Assembly: GCA_017399105.1 (NCBI GenBank)
Contig: JAFQEJ010000012.1
Location: 1-64,000, forward strand
Direction: 5' to 3'
DNA length: 64,000 nt
DNA from: Clostridia bacterium
GTDB lineage: Bacteria > Bacillota > Clostridia > Oscillospirales > CAG-272
In this document: in pieces, positions 51,290 through 59,634 of the stretch
How the letters are laid out: each line of letters begins with the position of its first letter
Numbering within the stretch: position 1 is the first letter of the stretch
Notes under the pieces: model-generated
Told to the model about the DNA's origin: nothing
Database searches by the model: none
Seen by the model: only the letters and a program-made list of their open reading frames with translations
Program-made: the position numbers and the translations under genes

Positions 51290-52414
51290 TCAGATCATCT
51301 TCCCCTTGCCAATGTAGAACGGCAGACTTTCATGTCCCGACAGCTTTCTGCCGTCGCGAATGACAACGCCGCGATCGGTGACAACGCAGTTGAGCTCTAC
51401 ATTCTCGCCTGTGAGAGTATCCTGGAAGAGGATGGAGTTCTTCACAACCGTTCCCCTGCCTACCTTGACACCGCGGAAGAGGATGGAATTTTCCACTCTT
51501 CCCTCAATGGTACATCCGTCAGCGATAAGGGAATTATGAACCGCACAGCCTGCATGGTATTTGGTAGGAACCGAGTTGCGGACACGGGTGTAAACCGGGC
51601 GGTTCTTCACATTAAAAACTGCATTACGCAAATCGCGGTCAGCAAGCATACGCATAGATACATTGTAATAATCATTGAAATCGGCAATGGTAGAGATGGC
51701 ACCGTCATATTGATAGATGCGGAAGTTGCGGCGGTCGGCACGCTTGGCAATAACATCTCGGCTGAAGCTGCCGTAACCGTGGGCAATGGAGTCATCGATG
51801 ATTGCCATGAGATAATCGGTTTTGATGACCATGATATTGATCGACACATTGCGGTAGCCGCTCTCATTGGAAGGATTGATGCTGGTATCGAAAATGCGTC
51901 CGTTCTCATCGGCATCAAAGATAATGGTATTGCGCGACTGCTCAGGTGTGACAAACTGATTCTTAACCGCCACGGTAATATCGGCATCATGGGCGATGTG
52001 ATCGTTGACAATCTCGTTCAGATCGATGCTGCAGACGGTATCGCAGTCACAGAGAACCACATGATCCTCCTTGAAGGAGAGCGACGGATAGACATTTTTC
52101 AGCTCTGACAGACGAGGGGAGCTCTGCAAACCGCTTGCAGTATTGGTATTGAGATAGGGAGGAAGCATGGTCAGACCTCCCGAGCGGCGTGCCAGATCCC
52201 AGTCTTTGCCCGATCCGATATGCTCGATCAGCGAGTGATAGTCATCCTTGGTAATAACATTCACATTGGTGATGTCTGCATTCACCATATTGGAGAGGGC
52301 AAAATCGATCATTCTGTATCTGCAAAGGAAGGGCAGCGTTGCCACAGTGCGCTCCATAATATCGGTGAAGGAGCCGCGGTGAAGTCCTGTGAAGAGAATT
52401 CCTGCTACTGACAT
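51290..52414 (-). CDS. glgD: GlgD, non-catalytic ADP-glucose pyrophosphorylase partner
   Basis: A 374-residue paralogue of GlgC found in Firmicutes, which pairs with GlgC to form the active ADP-glucose pyrophosphorylase. The catalytic loop is degenerate (FTGLHRGSFTDIM in place of GGQGSRL), while the backbone CRYRMIDFALSNMVNADI and the left-handed beta-helix repeats at the C-terminus are kept. The ATG at 52414 follows AAAGGAG. It lies 19 bp after glgC. Confidence 0.95.
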   Translation of the reverse strand: MSVAGILFTGLHRGSFTDIMERTVATLPFLCRYRMIDFALSNMVNADITNVNVITKDDYHSLIEHIGSGKDWDLARRSGGLTMLPPYLNTNTASGLQSSPRLSELKNVYPSLSFKEDHVVLCDCDTVCSIDLNEIVNDHIAHDADITVAVKNQFVTPEQSRNTIIFDADENGRIFDTSINPSNESGYRNVSINIMVIKTDYLMAIIDDSIAHGYGSFSRDVIAKRADRRNFRIYQYDGAISTIADFNDYYNVSMRMLADRDLRNAVFNVKNRPVYTRVRNSVPTKYHAGCAVHNSLIADGCTIEGRVENSILFRGVKVGRGTVVKNSILFQDTLTGENVELNCVVTDRGVVIRDGRKLSGHESLPFYIGKGKMI

Positions 52415-52433
52415 TGATATTGTGCTCCTTTCA

Positions 52434-53639
52434 TTATTTCTTGAGGGCAGCAAGTGCTGCCGCATTGATCTGTGCGCCGGCTTCGATTTTCATGCCGCCG
52501 TCGATGGTAAGCTCACTTCCGATAACCGTAACATCGCCGCCTTTTTCACGGCGCTCACCAATGCTGCAGCCTGCACCCAGCCTGGTATCCGAGTCGACAA
52601 TGGTATATTCCACAGTAGCACCTGCACCCACCGTAACGCCGCTCATGAGGATGGAATCGCGCACACATGCGCCGCGTGCAATCTTAACACCGCCGAAAAG
52701 GATGGAATTCTCGACAATGCCGTATATCTCACACCCCTCAGTGATGATAACATTGACAACCGAGGCATCGGGACCGATATACTGCGGAGCCTGTGCATCA
52801 TTGCGTGAGAATATACGCCAGGAACGATCGGATAAATCAAAGATCGGCTCCTTGCCCAGCAGATCCATGTTTGCTTCCCAAAGGCTGGAGAGAGTTCCCA
52901 CGTCCTTCCAATAACCGGCGAATGGATAGGCATACATTTTCTCACCGGCGGCAAGCATGGTGGGAATGATGTTCTTGCCGAAGTCCTTGGAGGATTTTTC
53001 ATCGGCTTCATCGGCGCGAAGATAGTCGAAAAGCTTGTCCTTGGTGAAAATATAAATACCCATGGATGCCTTTGTGCTCTTCGGCTTGGGAGGCTTCTCC
53101 TCAAATTCGTAGATTTTGCCGTCCTCCTCGGTATTCATGATGCCGAAGCGGGAGGCTTCTTCAATGGGTACATCGATGACCGCTATGGTCGCATCGGCGC
53201 CTTTTGCCTTGTGGTAATCAAGCATCAGGCTATAGTCCATCTTATAGATATGGTCGCCCGAAAGCACCAGCACATAATCGGGATCGTAGCGCGAGATAAA
53301 GTTGATATTCTGATAGATTGCATTGGCAGTTCCCTTGTACCAGTCGGCGGTCTTATTGCCCTGATAGGGAGGAAGCACGGTAACACCTCCATGGTTGCGG
53401 TCGAGGTCCCAGGGCTGTCCGTTACCGATATATTCATTGAGTACAAGGGGCTGATACTGGGTGAGGACACCGACGGTATCGATGCCTGAATTGATACAGT
53501 TGGACAGTGTGAAGTCGATGATGCGGTACTTTCCTCCGAAGGGGACTGCCGGCTTCGCGTTTTTTTCGGTCAGCGTATACAGACGGCTGCCCTGTCCTCC
53601 GGCAAGCAGCATGGCGACGCATTCCTTTTTCTTGTACAT
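52434..53639 (-). CDS. glgC: Glucose-1-phosphate adenylyltransferase
   Basis: A 401-residue enzyme that makes ADP-glucose, the committed step of glycogen synthesis. The nucleotide-binding loop [12 protein letters not shown] (13-24) and the catalytic [15 protein letters not shown] (30-44) are intact, with the active-site [15 protein letters not shown] and FEEKPPKP segments and a hexapeptide-repeat C-terminus. It is the catalytic partner of GlgD. It lies 31 bp after glgB. Confidence 0.96.
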   Translation of the reverse strand: MYKKKECVAMLLAGGQGSRLYTLTEKNAKPAVPFGGKYRIIDFTLSNCINSGIDTVGVLTQYQPLVLNEYIGNGQPWDLDRNHGGVTVLPPYQGNKTADWYKGTANAIYQNINFISRYDPDYVLVLSGDHIYKMDYSLMLDYHKAKGADATIAVIDVPIEEASRFGIMNTEEDGKIYEFEEKPPKPKSTKASMGIYIFTKDKLFDYLRADEADEKSSKDFGKNIIPTMLAAGEKMYAYPFAGYWKDVGTLSSLWEANMDLLGKEPIFDLSDRSWRIFSRNDAQAPQYIGPDASVVNVIITEGCEIYGIVENSILFGGVKIARGACVRDSILMSGVTVGAGATVEYTIVDSDTRLGAGCSIGERREKGGDVTVIGSELTIDGGMKIEAGAQINAAALAALKK

Positions 53640-53670
53640 ATATAGCCTCCAAAGTTATAATATTTCGTCA

Positions 53671-55593
53671 TTACAGGGTCGGTGCAGGCTCCTTTTCAGT
53701 GCCGTAGGTGAGGTAGACTGCCGAAAGCGGTGCCAGATCCACATGCAGCAGCGCACCGCAGTCATGCTCGGGGATAGCAGAGATCATGCGGTCGGAAAAC
53801 ATGCCGGCTCCACCGTATGCGATATCGTCGCTGTTGAAAATCACCTCATAAATCCCGTCTCTTCCCACCTTGACGGGATAAGCTCTGCGCTCGATACCCG
53901 AGAAGTTCATAACGCAGATCACAGAACTGCCATCCGCGGAGATTCTGCGGTAGGAGATGACATTACTGTCGGCATCATCGGGATTGATCCAGTCAAAGCC
54001 TGCCCAGGAATCGTCAATGCTCCAGAGAGGCGGGCATTCGAGATATAGGCGGTTAAGCTCTGCAGTAAAGTGGCGAAGCTTCTCATGCATCTCGTAATCG
54101 AGCATGAACCACTCCAGTTGATTTTCATAGTCCCACTCGCGGAACTGACCGTATTCGCTGCCCATGAAGAGAAGCTTCTTTCCGGGATGTGCCATCATAT
54201 GACACATAAAGGCACGGTGACAGGCAAATTTATCGTAATATCCGCCAAACATCTTATCGAGCAGCGATTTCTTTCCGTGCACCACCTCGTCGTGGGAGAT
54301 GGGCAGGATATAGTTTTCGTTAAAGCTGTACATCATGGAGAAGGTCAGCTTATCATGCTTATGACGGCGGAAGAGGGGATCGCATGCCACATAATCATAG
54401 AGATCGTTGGCGCATCCCATATTCCACTTGAAGCTGAAGCCCAGTCCTCCCTGCTCCACCGGCTTTGTGATCTGCGGCCAGGAGGTGGACTCCTCAGCAA
54501 TCATCATGGCGTCGGGCACCTCTGCGGCGATGATGCTGTTAAGCTTTTTAAAGAAAGCAATTGCCTCCACATTCTGGTTTCCGCCCTCTCGGTTGGGAAT
54601 CCATTCGCCGGGCATGCGGTCATAATCGAGATAGAGCATCGATGCCACCGCATCGACACGCAGACCGTCGGCATGATAATGATTCAACCAGAAGAGCGCA
54701 TTTGAAATGAGGAAGCACTGCACCTCGTTGCGCCCCACATCGAAGAAGCGGGTTCCCCAGCCGCGGTGCTCCATGCGATCCTGCCCCTGATATTCATAAA
54801 GGGGCTGTCCGTCAAATTCGTAGAGTCCGTGTTCATCTTTCGGAAAATGCGCCGGCACCCAATCGAGGATGACACCGATACCGTTGCGGTGAAGCTTATT
54901 GATAAAATACTTAAAATCCTTCGGATCACCGAAGCGTGCTGTAGGTGCGAAATAGCCGCAGACCTGATAACCCCAGGAACCGTCATAAGGATGCTCCATA
55001 ATCGGCATCAGCTCCACGTGGGTGTAGCCCATCTCCTTGACATAGGGGACAAGCTCGTCTGCAATTTCACGGTAGTTCAGATAGTGTTCACCGTCGGCAG
55101 TACCCATTCCGCCGCGCGTTTTCCATGATCCGAGATGCATCTCGTAAATATTGATGGGGCAGTCGTATTTTCGGTCAGCCATCAGCTCGCGGCGCTGCTT
55201 CATCCATGCGGAATCACTCCAGCGGAAGCCGTCAGCGGGATAGATCCGACTGGCGGTATGATTCAGCGTTTCGGAGGAAAATGCATAAGGATCTGCCTTC
55301 AGATGTGCCCCGTTTTTTCCGATGATATAGTATTTATAGAGCATGCCCCGCTCAAAGGCTACCAGGGGAATCACACATTTCCAGATACCGCCTTCGGTAG
55401 CGCGTTCCATCGGCTGAGCGGTATAATCCCAGCCGCAGAAGTCACCGGTGACATAGACCTGCTCTGCATTCGGTGCCCACACACGGAAGTGCACCTTTCC
55501 GGCAATCACATGAGAGCCGAGAAATTCCTGAGTGCGGTAATTGGTTCCCTGATGAAAGAGATAGGAGGGGAGATCTTCTCTTGACACAAGCAT
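53671..55593 (-). CDS. glgB: 1,4-alpha-glucan branching enzyme
   Basis: A 640-residue GH13/CBM48 enzyme that makes alpha-1,6 branches in glycogen. The CBM48 module lies at about 30-120 (FRVWAPNAEQVYVTGDFCGW). The catalytic part has the nucleophile Asp in GLRVDAVASMLYLDY, the acid Glu in MIAEESTSWP and SHDEVVHGKKSL near the third carboxylate. Length is normal for the short type. The ATG follows GTGAGG. It is the first gene of the synthesis operon. Confidence 0.96.
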   Translation of the reverse strand: MLVSREDLPSYLFHQGTNYRTQEFLGSHVIAGKVHFRVWAPNAEQVYVTGDFCGWDYTAQPMERATEGGIWKCVIPLVAFERGMLYKYYIIGKNGAHLKADPYAFSSETLNHTASRIYPADGFRWSDSAWMKQRRELMADRKYDCPINIYEMHLGSWKTRGGMGTADGEHYLNYREIADELVPYVKEMGYTHVELMPIMEHPYDGSWGYQVCGYFAPTARFGDPKDFKYFINKLHRNGIGVILDWVPAHFPKDEHGLYEFDGQPLYEYQGQDRMEHRGWGTRFFDVGRNEVQCFLISNALFWLNHYHADGLRVDAVASMLYLDYDRMPGEWIPNREGGNQNVEAIAFFKKLNSIIAAEVPDAMMIAEESTSWPQITKPVEQGGLGFSFKWNMGCANDLYDYVACDPLFRRHKHDKLTFSMMYSFNENYILPISHDEVVHGKKSLLDKMFGGYYDKFACHRAFMCHMMAHPGKKLLFMGSEYGQFREWDYENQLEWFMLDYEMHEKLRHFTAELNRLYLECPPLWSIDDSWAGFDWINPDDADSNVISYRRISADGSSVICVMNFSGIERRAYPVKVGRDGIYEVIFNSDDIAYGGAGMFSDRMISAIPEHDCGALLHVDLAPLSAVYLTYGTEKEPAPTL

Positions 55594-55604
55594 TCCTCAC
55601 TTTC

Positions 55605-55652
55605 GTGGTATGTTACCACTTTTATTATAAACCAAATCGGCCGGGATATCAA
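55605..55652 (-). promoter_or_regulatory. Promoter and palindromic operator of the glgBCDA operon
   Basis: On the minus strand TTGATA (55652-55647) and TATAAT (55629-55624) are 17 bp apart. GTGGTATGTTACCAC (55605-55619) is a 15-bp inverted repeat with 6-bp arms right after the -10 box, a likely repressor site. Confidence 0.8.
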
Positions 55653-55727
55653 GGGGATTTGGCGAATTTTGACATCATTTTGTTGTACGGGTAACAAATT
55701 TTATGGTTTATTTTTGTGCATTATGCA

Positions 55728-56450
55728 CTATAGCATGGCACGCAGTCCGGCTATGATCTTTTTTTCCTCCCGCGACACCTTCACCTGAGTCAATCCGAGA
55801 AGCTCACCGGTCTTCTGCTGGGAATATTCCTTCACATAGCGCAAAAAGACAATCTGCCGCCAGAGCTTGGGCAGAGAGGCAACCGCTTCGCGCAGGGCAA
55901 TGTTGTCGATTTTTGCGGTGATCTCGTCATTTTTATCGGCGATGACAGCCTCCAGTGTGCTGCCTTCATCCTCACCGCACAATTCGGCAAAGGATTTCAC
56001 CGGTGTGATCGCCTCCAGCGCCGCCGCAGCATCCTCTACGCTCATGCCGCAGAGTTCGGCAAGCTCGCTGATTCTTGCTTCGCAGCCATGCTCACGAAGA
56101 TAAGCTTCCTTCTGCTTCATCAGATTGATACCGTCACGCTTGAGAGTTCGGCTGATCTTGATGATGCCGTCATCCCGCAGATAGCGCTTGATTTCACCGA
56201 TGATCATGGGAACCGCATAGGTGGAAAAGGCTGTACCGTAGCTGAAATCAAAGCTGCTCACCGCCTTGATCATGCCGATGGTGCCGATCTGCACCAGATC
56301 CTCATACTCCACGCCGCGCTCACGGAATCGGTTGGCAATGCTCTTAACAAGCCCCAGATTGCTGACAATCAGTCTGTCCATGGCTTCTCTGTCGCCCTCT
56401 GAGGCACGCTTCAGCAGGGTGAGATTATCGCTCTTTGTCTCTTCCATCAT
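55728..56450 (-). CDS. sigF: RNA polymerase sigma factor SigF
   Basis: A 240-residue sporulation sigma factor that acts first in the forespore. Region 2 (LIVSNLGLVKSIANRFRERG, then EYEDLVQIGTIGMIKAVSSF), region 3 and region 4 (SQQKTGELLGLTQVKVSREEKK) are complete. The ATG overlaps the spoIIAB stop by 4 bp, the usual coupling. SpoIIAB holds it inactive until SpoIIAA is dephosphorylated. Confidence 0.96.
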   Translation of the reverse strand: MMEETKSDNLTLLKRASEGDREAMDRLIVSNLGLVKSIANRFRERGVEYEDLVQIGTIGMIKAVSSFDFSYGTAFSTYAVPMIIGEIKRYLRDDGIIKISRTLKRDGINLMKQKEAYLREHGCEARISELAELCGMSVEDAAAALEAITPVKSFAELCGEDEGSTLEAVIADKNDEITAKIDNIALREAVASLPKLWRQIVFLRYVKEYSQQKTGELLGLTQVKVSREEKKIIAGLRAML

Positions 56451-56887
56451 CGAAAACGTTTGGTCAGAGTCACAGTGGTTCCCGCATTCGGCTTAGAGGT
56501 GACCTTTACGCGGTCACAGAAGCTCTCCATAATAGCAAAGCCCATACCGCCGCGCTCACCCGAAGGATCGCCGGTATAAAGCGGTTCCCTCGCCTGCTCA
56601 ATATTTTCTATGCCGCAGCCCTTGTCCTTGATCTTCACCACCATGGTTCGGTCAGCATAGCAGCGGCAGTTTATGTAAACTGTGCCCTCACTGCCCCGAT
56701 AGCCGTGAATGATGGCGTTTGTAACGGCCTCCGATACAGCAGTGCGCAGCTCGGTCAACTCGTCCAATTTGGGATCAAGCTGGGTTGCCATCGCCGATAC
56801 AGCCGCCCTCGCCAATGCCTCGTTGACCGAGCGGGATGCAAGCTCCAGCTTCATTTCATTGGTCGGTTTTCTTCTTTCGCCTCTCAT
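56447..56887 (-). CDS. spoIIAB: Anti-sigma F factor SpoIIAB
   Basis: A 146-residue protein kinase and anti-sigma factor of the GHKL ATPase fold. The N-box SEAVTNAIIHGYRG, DKGCGIEN and GERGGMGFAIM (ATP lid) are visible. It phosphorylates SpoIIAA and binds SigF. The ATG follows directly on the spoIIAA stop codon. A second in-frame Met at residue 12 (NEMKLE) is also a possible start and matches the usual N-terminus. Confidence 0.95.
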   Translation of the reverse strand: MRGERRKPTNEMKLELASRSVNEALARAAVSAMATQLDPKLDELTELRTAVSEAVTNAIIHGYRGSEGTVYINCRCYADRTMVVKIKDKGCGIENIEQAREPLYTGDPSGERGGMGFAIMESFCDRVKVTSKPNAGTTVTLTKRFR

Positions 56888-57253
56888 TTAGTTTTCACCT
56901 TTCCTTTCGTTATATACCTCACGAGTGATTTCTGTATCCTGCAGAAACGGGATGTATTTTTCGCATCCAGACAGCTTGAGGATTCGCTCCACCGCCGCTG
57001 TGGGATTGGCAACGCGAGTGGAGCATCCGATCTCTTTTGCCTTTGTGTAACGCCCGAGCACCAGCCCCAGCCCCGAGCTGTCCATAAAATCGACTGCTGA
57101 CAGCTCAAGGATGAGAATTTGCGGCTTCTGCAGGTATAATTCCCTGTCGATGGCGGCACGCACATCAGCAGCGCTGTGGTGATCGATATCTCCGCCGATG
57201 GCAGCGATGAGTCTGTTGGCGGCAGTATGCAGTTTTACGGTTGCTTGCTTCAT
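56888..57253 (-). CDS. spoIIAA: Anti-anti-sigma factor SpoIIAA
   Basis: A 121-residue STAS-domain protein. The phosphorylatable serine is in the motif DFMDSSGLGLVLGRY, the family's regulatory loop. Dephosphorylated SpoIIAA frees SigF from SpoIIAB. The ATG at 57253 follows AAAGGA; the longer frame to 57361 would run into the upstream hairpin. It leads the operon; I could not identify a sigma-H promoter with confidence. Confidence 0.94.
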   Translation of the reverse strand: MKQATVKLHTAANRLIAAIGGDIDHHSAADVRAAIDRELYLQKPQILILELSAVDFMDSSGLGLVLGRYTKAKEIGCSTRVANPTAAVERILKLSGCEKYIPFLQDTEITREVYNERKGEN

Positions 57254-57346
57254 ATTTGATCGTCCTTTCTTTGATGGTGATGTGATATTATCATATACCA
57301 TTCTAAGGAAAAAGTTTGTCACATTCGGGCGGAAGACAAAAATAAA

Positions 57347-57376
57347 CGGGCTGCCGCACATTTATGCGACAACCCG
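57347..57376 (-). terminator. Terminator of the acetyltransferase gene
   Basis: On the minus strand a 12-bp stem (57376-57365 with 57358-57347) is fully paired with two G-U pairs and followed by TTTATTTTT. On the plus strand the same positions are A-C mismatches, so it serves the minus strand. Confidence 0.8.
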
Positions 57377-57393
57377 CAGGTATACTCCTGATA

Positions 57394-57885
57394 TTAAACA
57401 ATGATATGCTCCATAAATCCTGTCGTAAAGGGCAGGTGCTCGAACTTTTTGGTTCCGGTATGCAGATATCCGTTTGCTTCATACCACCTTCGCAGGCGTG
57501 TATGTTCCTCAATGATACCGATTTTAATTCTACTGCCGCCTGCATCCTTCACGGTAGCTTCAGCGAAATCAAGGAGCATTTTTCCGCAGCCGTTATGGCG
57601 GTATTCGGGGAGCACCGACAGATTGTGCAGCTCCCATGTTCCCTCTCCCACATCGGAAAGTGAGACATAGCCGACCAGAGCTTCACCGTCATAAAGCCCT
57701 GCCATGATCCACCCCCAACTGCGCTGTGTCTGCAGAAAAATCAGCGGAAGAAAGGCGGTATGCTTGGGGCAATTTTCGCAGGTAAGACCAAACTCAGCGG
57801 CTACCGTCGCGTGACTGCGGTGAATGACATCAAGAATAGCTTCAAGCTCAGCGTCGGTTGAAATTTTCATGATATGCAGATTCAT
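57394..57885 (-). CDS. GNAT family N-acetyltransferase
   Basis: A 163-residue acetyltransferase. LHNLSVLPEYRHNGCGKMLLDFAEA contains the acetyl-CoA loop and RRWYEANGYLHTG closes the domain. An N-terminal CENCPKH segment could bind metal, but this is not established. It lies 6 bp before the nucleoside-hydrolase stop region on the same strand and may be co-transcribed with it. Confidence 0.83.
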   Translation of the reverse strand: MNLHIMKISTDAELEAILDVIHRSHATVAAEFGLTCENCPKHTAFLPLIFLQTQRSWGWIMAGLYDGEALVGYVSLSDVGEGTWELHNLSVLPEYRHNGCGKMLLDFAEATVKDAGGSRIKIGIIEEHTRLRRWYEANGYLHTGTKKFEHLPFTTGFMEHIIV

Positions 57886-57891
57886 TGTCGT

Positions 57892-58800
57892 TTACCTCGT
57901 AAGTTTTTTGAATAAATCCTCCATCAGCGCATCGCGATGTATGGTGTGGACATAGCACATGAGGTGGCGGTTATAGTCATGGGAGATATGGTGATCATAC
58001 TGGGGGATGGGAGTCGGAATGATGCGTGATACCATAAAGCGTCCTCCCTCATTGAGCAGCCAGGCAACAGCGGTCACATCCCAGATCACACGGCTCCAGG
58101 GTTTGCCTGCGGCATAAGATTCAGCCTCGGCGATGGTGTTTTTCGCGAGATAATCAGCAAGGGGATTCTTCTCTGCCAGCCAGAAGTTCAGCTCGGGCGC
58201 GGTGGTATAAAAATGATCGACCACACCGCGGCAGGGGAGCTGGACAAAGGGCGCACCGCATCCCATCACCACACGGGCAGCGGCAACATCCTGCAGGATA
58301 TTGAATTCTCTGTTGTCGCTTGAATCGATTGAATTTCCACCAAGCCAGACGATGACGATGCGATCCTTGATTTCGGGCTTCATAATGAGTGCAGAAGCCA
58401 CATTGGTAATAGCGCCGATAGCGACTACATAAAGGGGATTTTCGGATGTATATTCCATGGCACGCTCGGCAAGATCGTGTGCAGCAGGACTGTCGACCGG
58501 TACTGTTTCGGATGAAAGATAGCTTCGTGAGCCACGGAAGGTAACTGTCTTCATATCTTCACGATCAGCAAGGGTAAGGAGCTTCAGAATCTCGTCATAA
58601 CTCCGCTCCATACCGTCCTCGGGTCCGTTTGATTTGCTGTTATGAAAGGGAGCTGCGTAGAGTGCCTTCAGGTTGATTCTATCCTCCGAGCGGAGCATAT
58701 ATGCAATAGCAAACTGGTCATCGATTTCATTGTATGCGTCGGTATCGAGAACCGCATCAATTTTGCCTTTGGGCGGGGTGAGAAGTCTGTTATAATCCAT
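57892..58800 (-). CDS. Nucleoside hydrolase family protein
   Basis: A 302-residue protein of the inosine-uridine nucleoside hydrolase family, which cleaves N-glycosidic bonds of nucleosides. The metal-site N-terminus reads DTDAYNEIDDQFAIAY (residues 18-33), with the calcium-binding aspartates and a variant spacing. YVVAIGAITNVASAL and IVWLGGN are typical. The ATG at 58800 follows AAAAGGAG. Substrate is not determined. Confidence 0.87.
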   Translation of the reverse strand: MDYNRLLTPPKGKIDAVLDTDAYNEIDDQFAIAYMLRSEDRINLKALYAAPFHNSKSNGPEDGMERSYDEILKLLTLADREDMKTVTFRGSRSYLSSETVPVDSPAAHDLAERAMEYTSENPLYVVAIGAITNVASALIMKPEIKDRIVIVWLGGNSIDSSDNREFNILQDVAAARVVMGCGAPFVQLPCRGVVDHFYTTAPELNFWLAEKNPLADYLAKNTIAEAESYAAGKPWSRVIWDVTAVAWLLNEGGRFMVSRIIPTPIPQYDHHISHDYNRHLMCYVHTIHRDALMEDLFKKLTR

Positions 58801-58868
58801 GAGATATCTCCTTTTCGGTATTTGGTTCATGATAACATAAAACCATCGCGATGTCAAGTTTAATTTGA

Positions 58869-59261
58869 TCAGTTAGAAGCCATCCAATCGAGGAGCGGCT
58901 GAAGCTCATGAGCGGTGCAGGTATAAACAATTTCTGCGCCATCCGCTGGCAGCATACAGAGCTGTGCACTTGACGTGCTGTCGTTTGGCATAATCAGTCG
59001 GACAAATTCCATGCCGTCATCCTGCGAGGAGGACAGACAGATTGTAGGCTTGGAAACGGTGGGAGTATTGGAAACAGTATAAGCAGTGTCGTTTACGATG
59101 AAAGTCAGGTCGGCATAGGTTGTCCCATCTATGGAAACTTTCAGGGTAACTGTTTCTGCCGCTTGGCTGACTTCGGTCATGGTAACGCTGAAGGCAGTTG
59201 TTCCACAGGCTGTAAAAAGGAGTAAGATGGCAAGAAAGAACAAGATATGTATTTTTTTCAT
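58869..59261 (-). CDS. Small lipoprotein
   Basis: A 130-residue exported lipoprotein. The signal peptide ends in the lipobox FTAC with Cys19, and the mature part is rich in Thr, Ser and Val with beta-type alternation. I recognise no domain. It lies 68 bp upstream of the nucleoside hydrolase gene on the same strand. The ATG follows AAAGGAG. Confidence 0.7.
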   Translation of the reverse strand: MKKIHILFFLAILLLFTACGTTAFSVTMTEVSQAAETVTLKVSIDGTTYADLTFIVNDTAYTVSNTPTVSKPTICLSSSQDDGMEFVRLIMPNDSTSSAQLCMLPADGAEIVYTCTAHELQPLLDWMASN

Positions 59262-59330
59262 TTTATTGGCTCCTTTGACATGGATATTTGTTATTCAGAC
59301 GATGCTTTTAATAAAAATGTTCCGACAAGC

Positions 59331-59359
59331 TTGACATATGAGGTGGATTATGATATACT
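59331..59359 (+). promoter_or_regulatory. Promoter of the aspS leader
   Basis: TTGACA (59331-59336) and TATACT (59354-59359) with a 17-bp spacer. Transcription should start near 59366, just before a ribosome-binding site. Confidence 0.85.
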
Positions 59360-59385
59360 GTCCTAAATCCAAAGGAGTATTATTC

Positions 59386-59424
59386 ATGTCTGTATTTTTC
59401 TCACACAAGGACAATGATATTTAG
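59386..59424 (+). CDS. Leader peptide with Asp-Asn-Asp codons
   Basis: AAAGGAG (59371-59377) precedes a 12-codon reading frame encoding MSVFFSHKDNDI and a stop codon. The codons GAC AAT GAT near its end read Asp-Asn-Asp, which suits a gene for an Asp/Asn tRNA ligase. The stop codon overlaps the first base pair of the following hairpin (59424-59460), so ribosome position could change RNA folding, as in amino-acid operon attenuators. Translation is inferred, not shown. Confidence 0.65.
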   Translation: MSVFFSHKDNDI

Positions 59425-59540
59425 CGCTTGAACCTTGACAGCCGTCATGGGAACAAGCGCCATTTGTGTTGTACCTGTGCGGCGGAAGATAGATATGATA
59501 TTGTTTACGCATCGGTACGAAATCCGATGCGTTTTTCTTT
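59424..59540 (+). promoter_or_regulatory. Attenuator of aspS: hairpin, antiterminator and terminator
   Basis: GCGCTTG (59424-59430) pairs with CAAGCGC (59454-59460), enclosing a smaller hairpin. The terminator is ACGCATCGG (59507-59515) with CCGATGCGT (59524-59532) and a T tract. GTACCTGTGCG (59471-59481) can pair instead with CGCATCGGTAC (59508-59518), which would break the terminator. The GTACC segment loosely recalls a T-box, but the full T-box consensus and a Stem I specifier domain are absent. Confidence 0.7.
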
Positions 59541-59564
59541 TTTCTATTGAAAGGGTGTGATAAC

Positions 59565-59615
59565 ATGCGGCATACAGATTATGCCGAAATGGACGAGCCT
59601 CCCGATACTATTTAA
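59565..59615 (+). CDS. Possible second small ORF upstream of aspS
   Basis: A 16-codon frame (MRHTDYAEMDEPPDTI) with AAAGGG upstream lies between the terminator and aspS. It holds three Asp codons. It may be a second leader peptide or chance; the short length gives little support. Confidence 0.3.
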   Translation: MRHTDYAEMDEPPDTI

Positions 59616-59634
59616 TGAAATTCAGGAGGTTATT

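Noticed and set aside
51251..52108. 285-codon plus-strand ORF
   Set aside because: Antisense to glgD, which is clearly real.
59461..59540. T-box riboswitch before aspS
   Set aside because: GTACC and a nearby terminator resemble a T-box, but the full T-box consensus and a Stem I specifier domain are missing; a leader-peptide attenuator explains the layout better.
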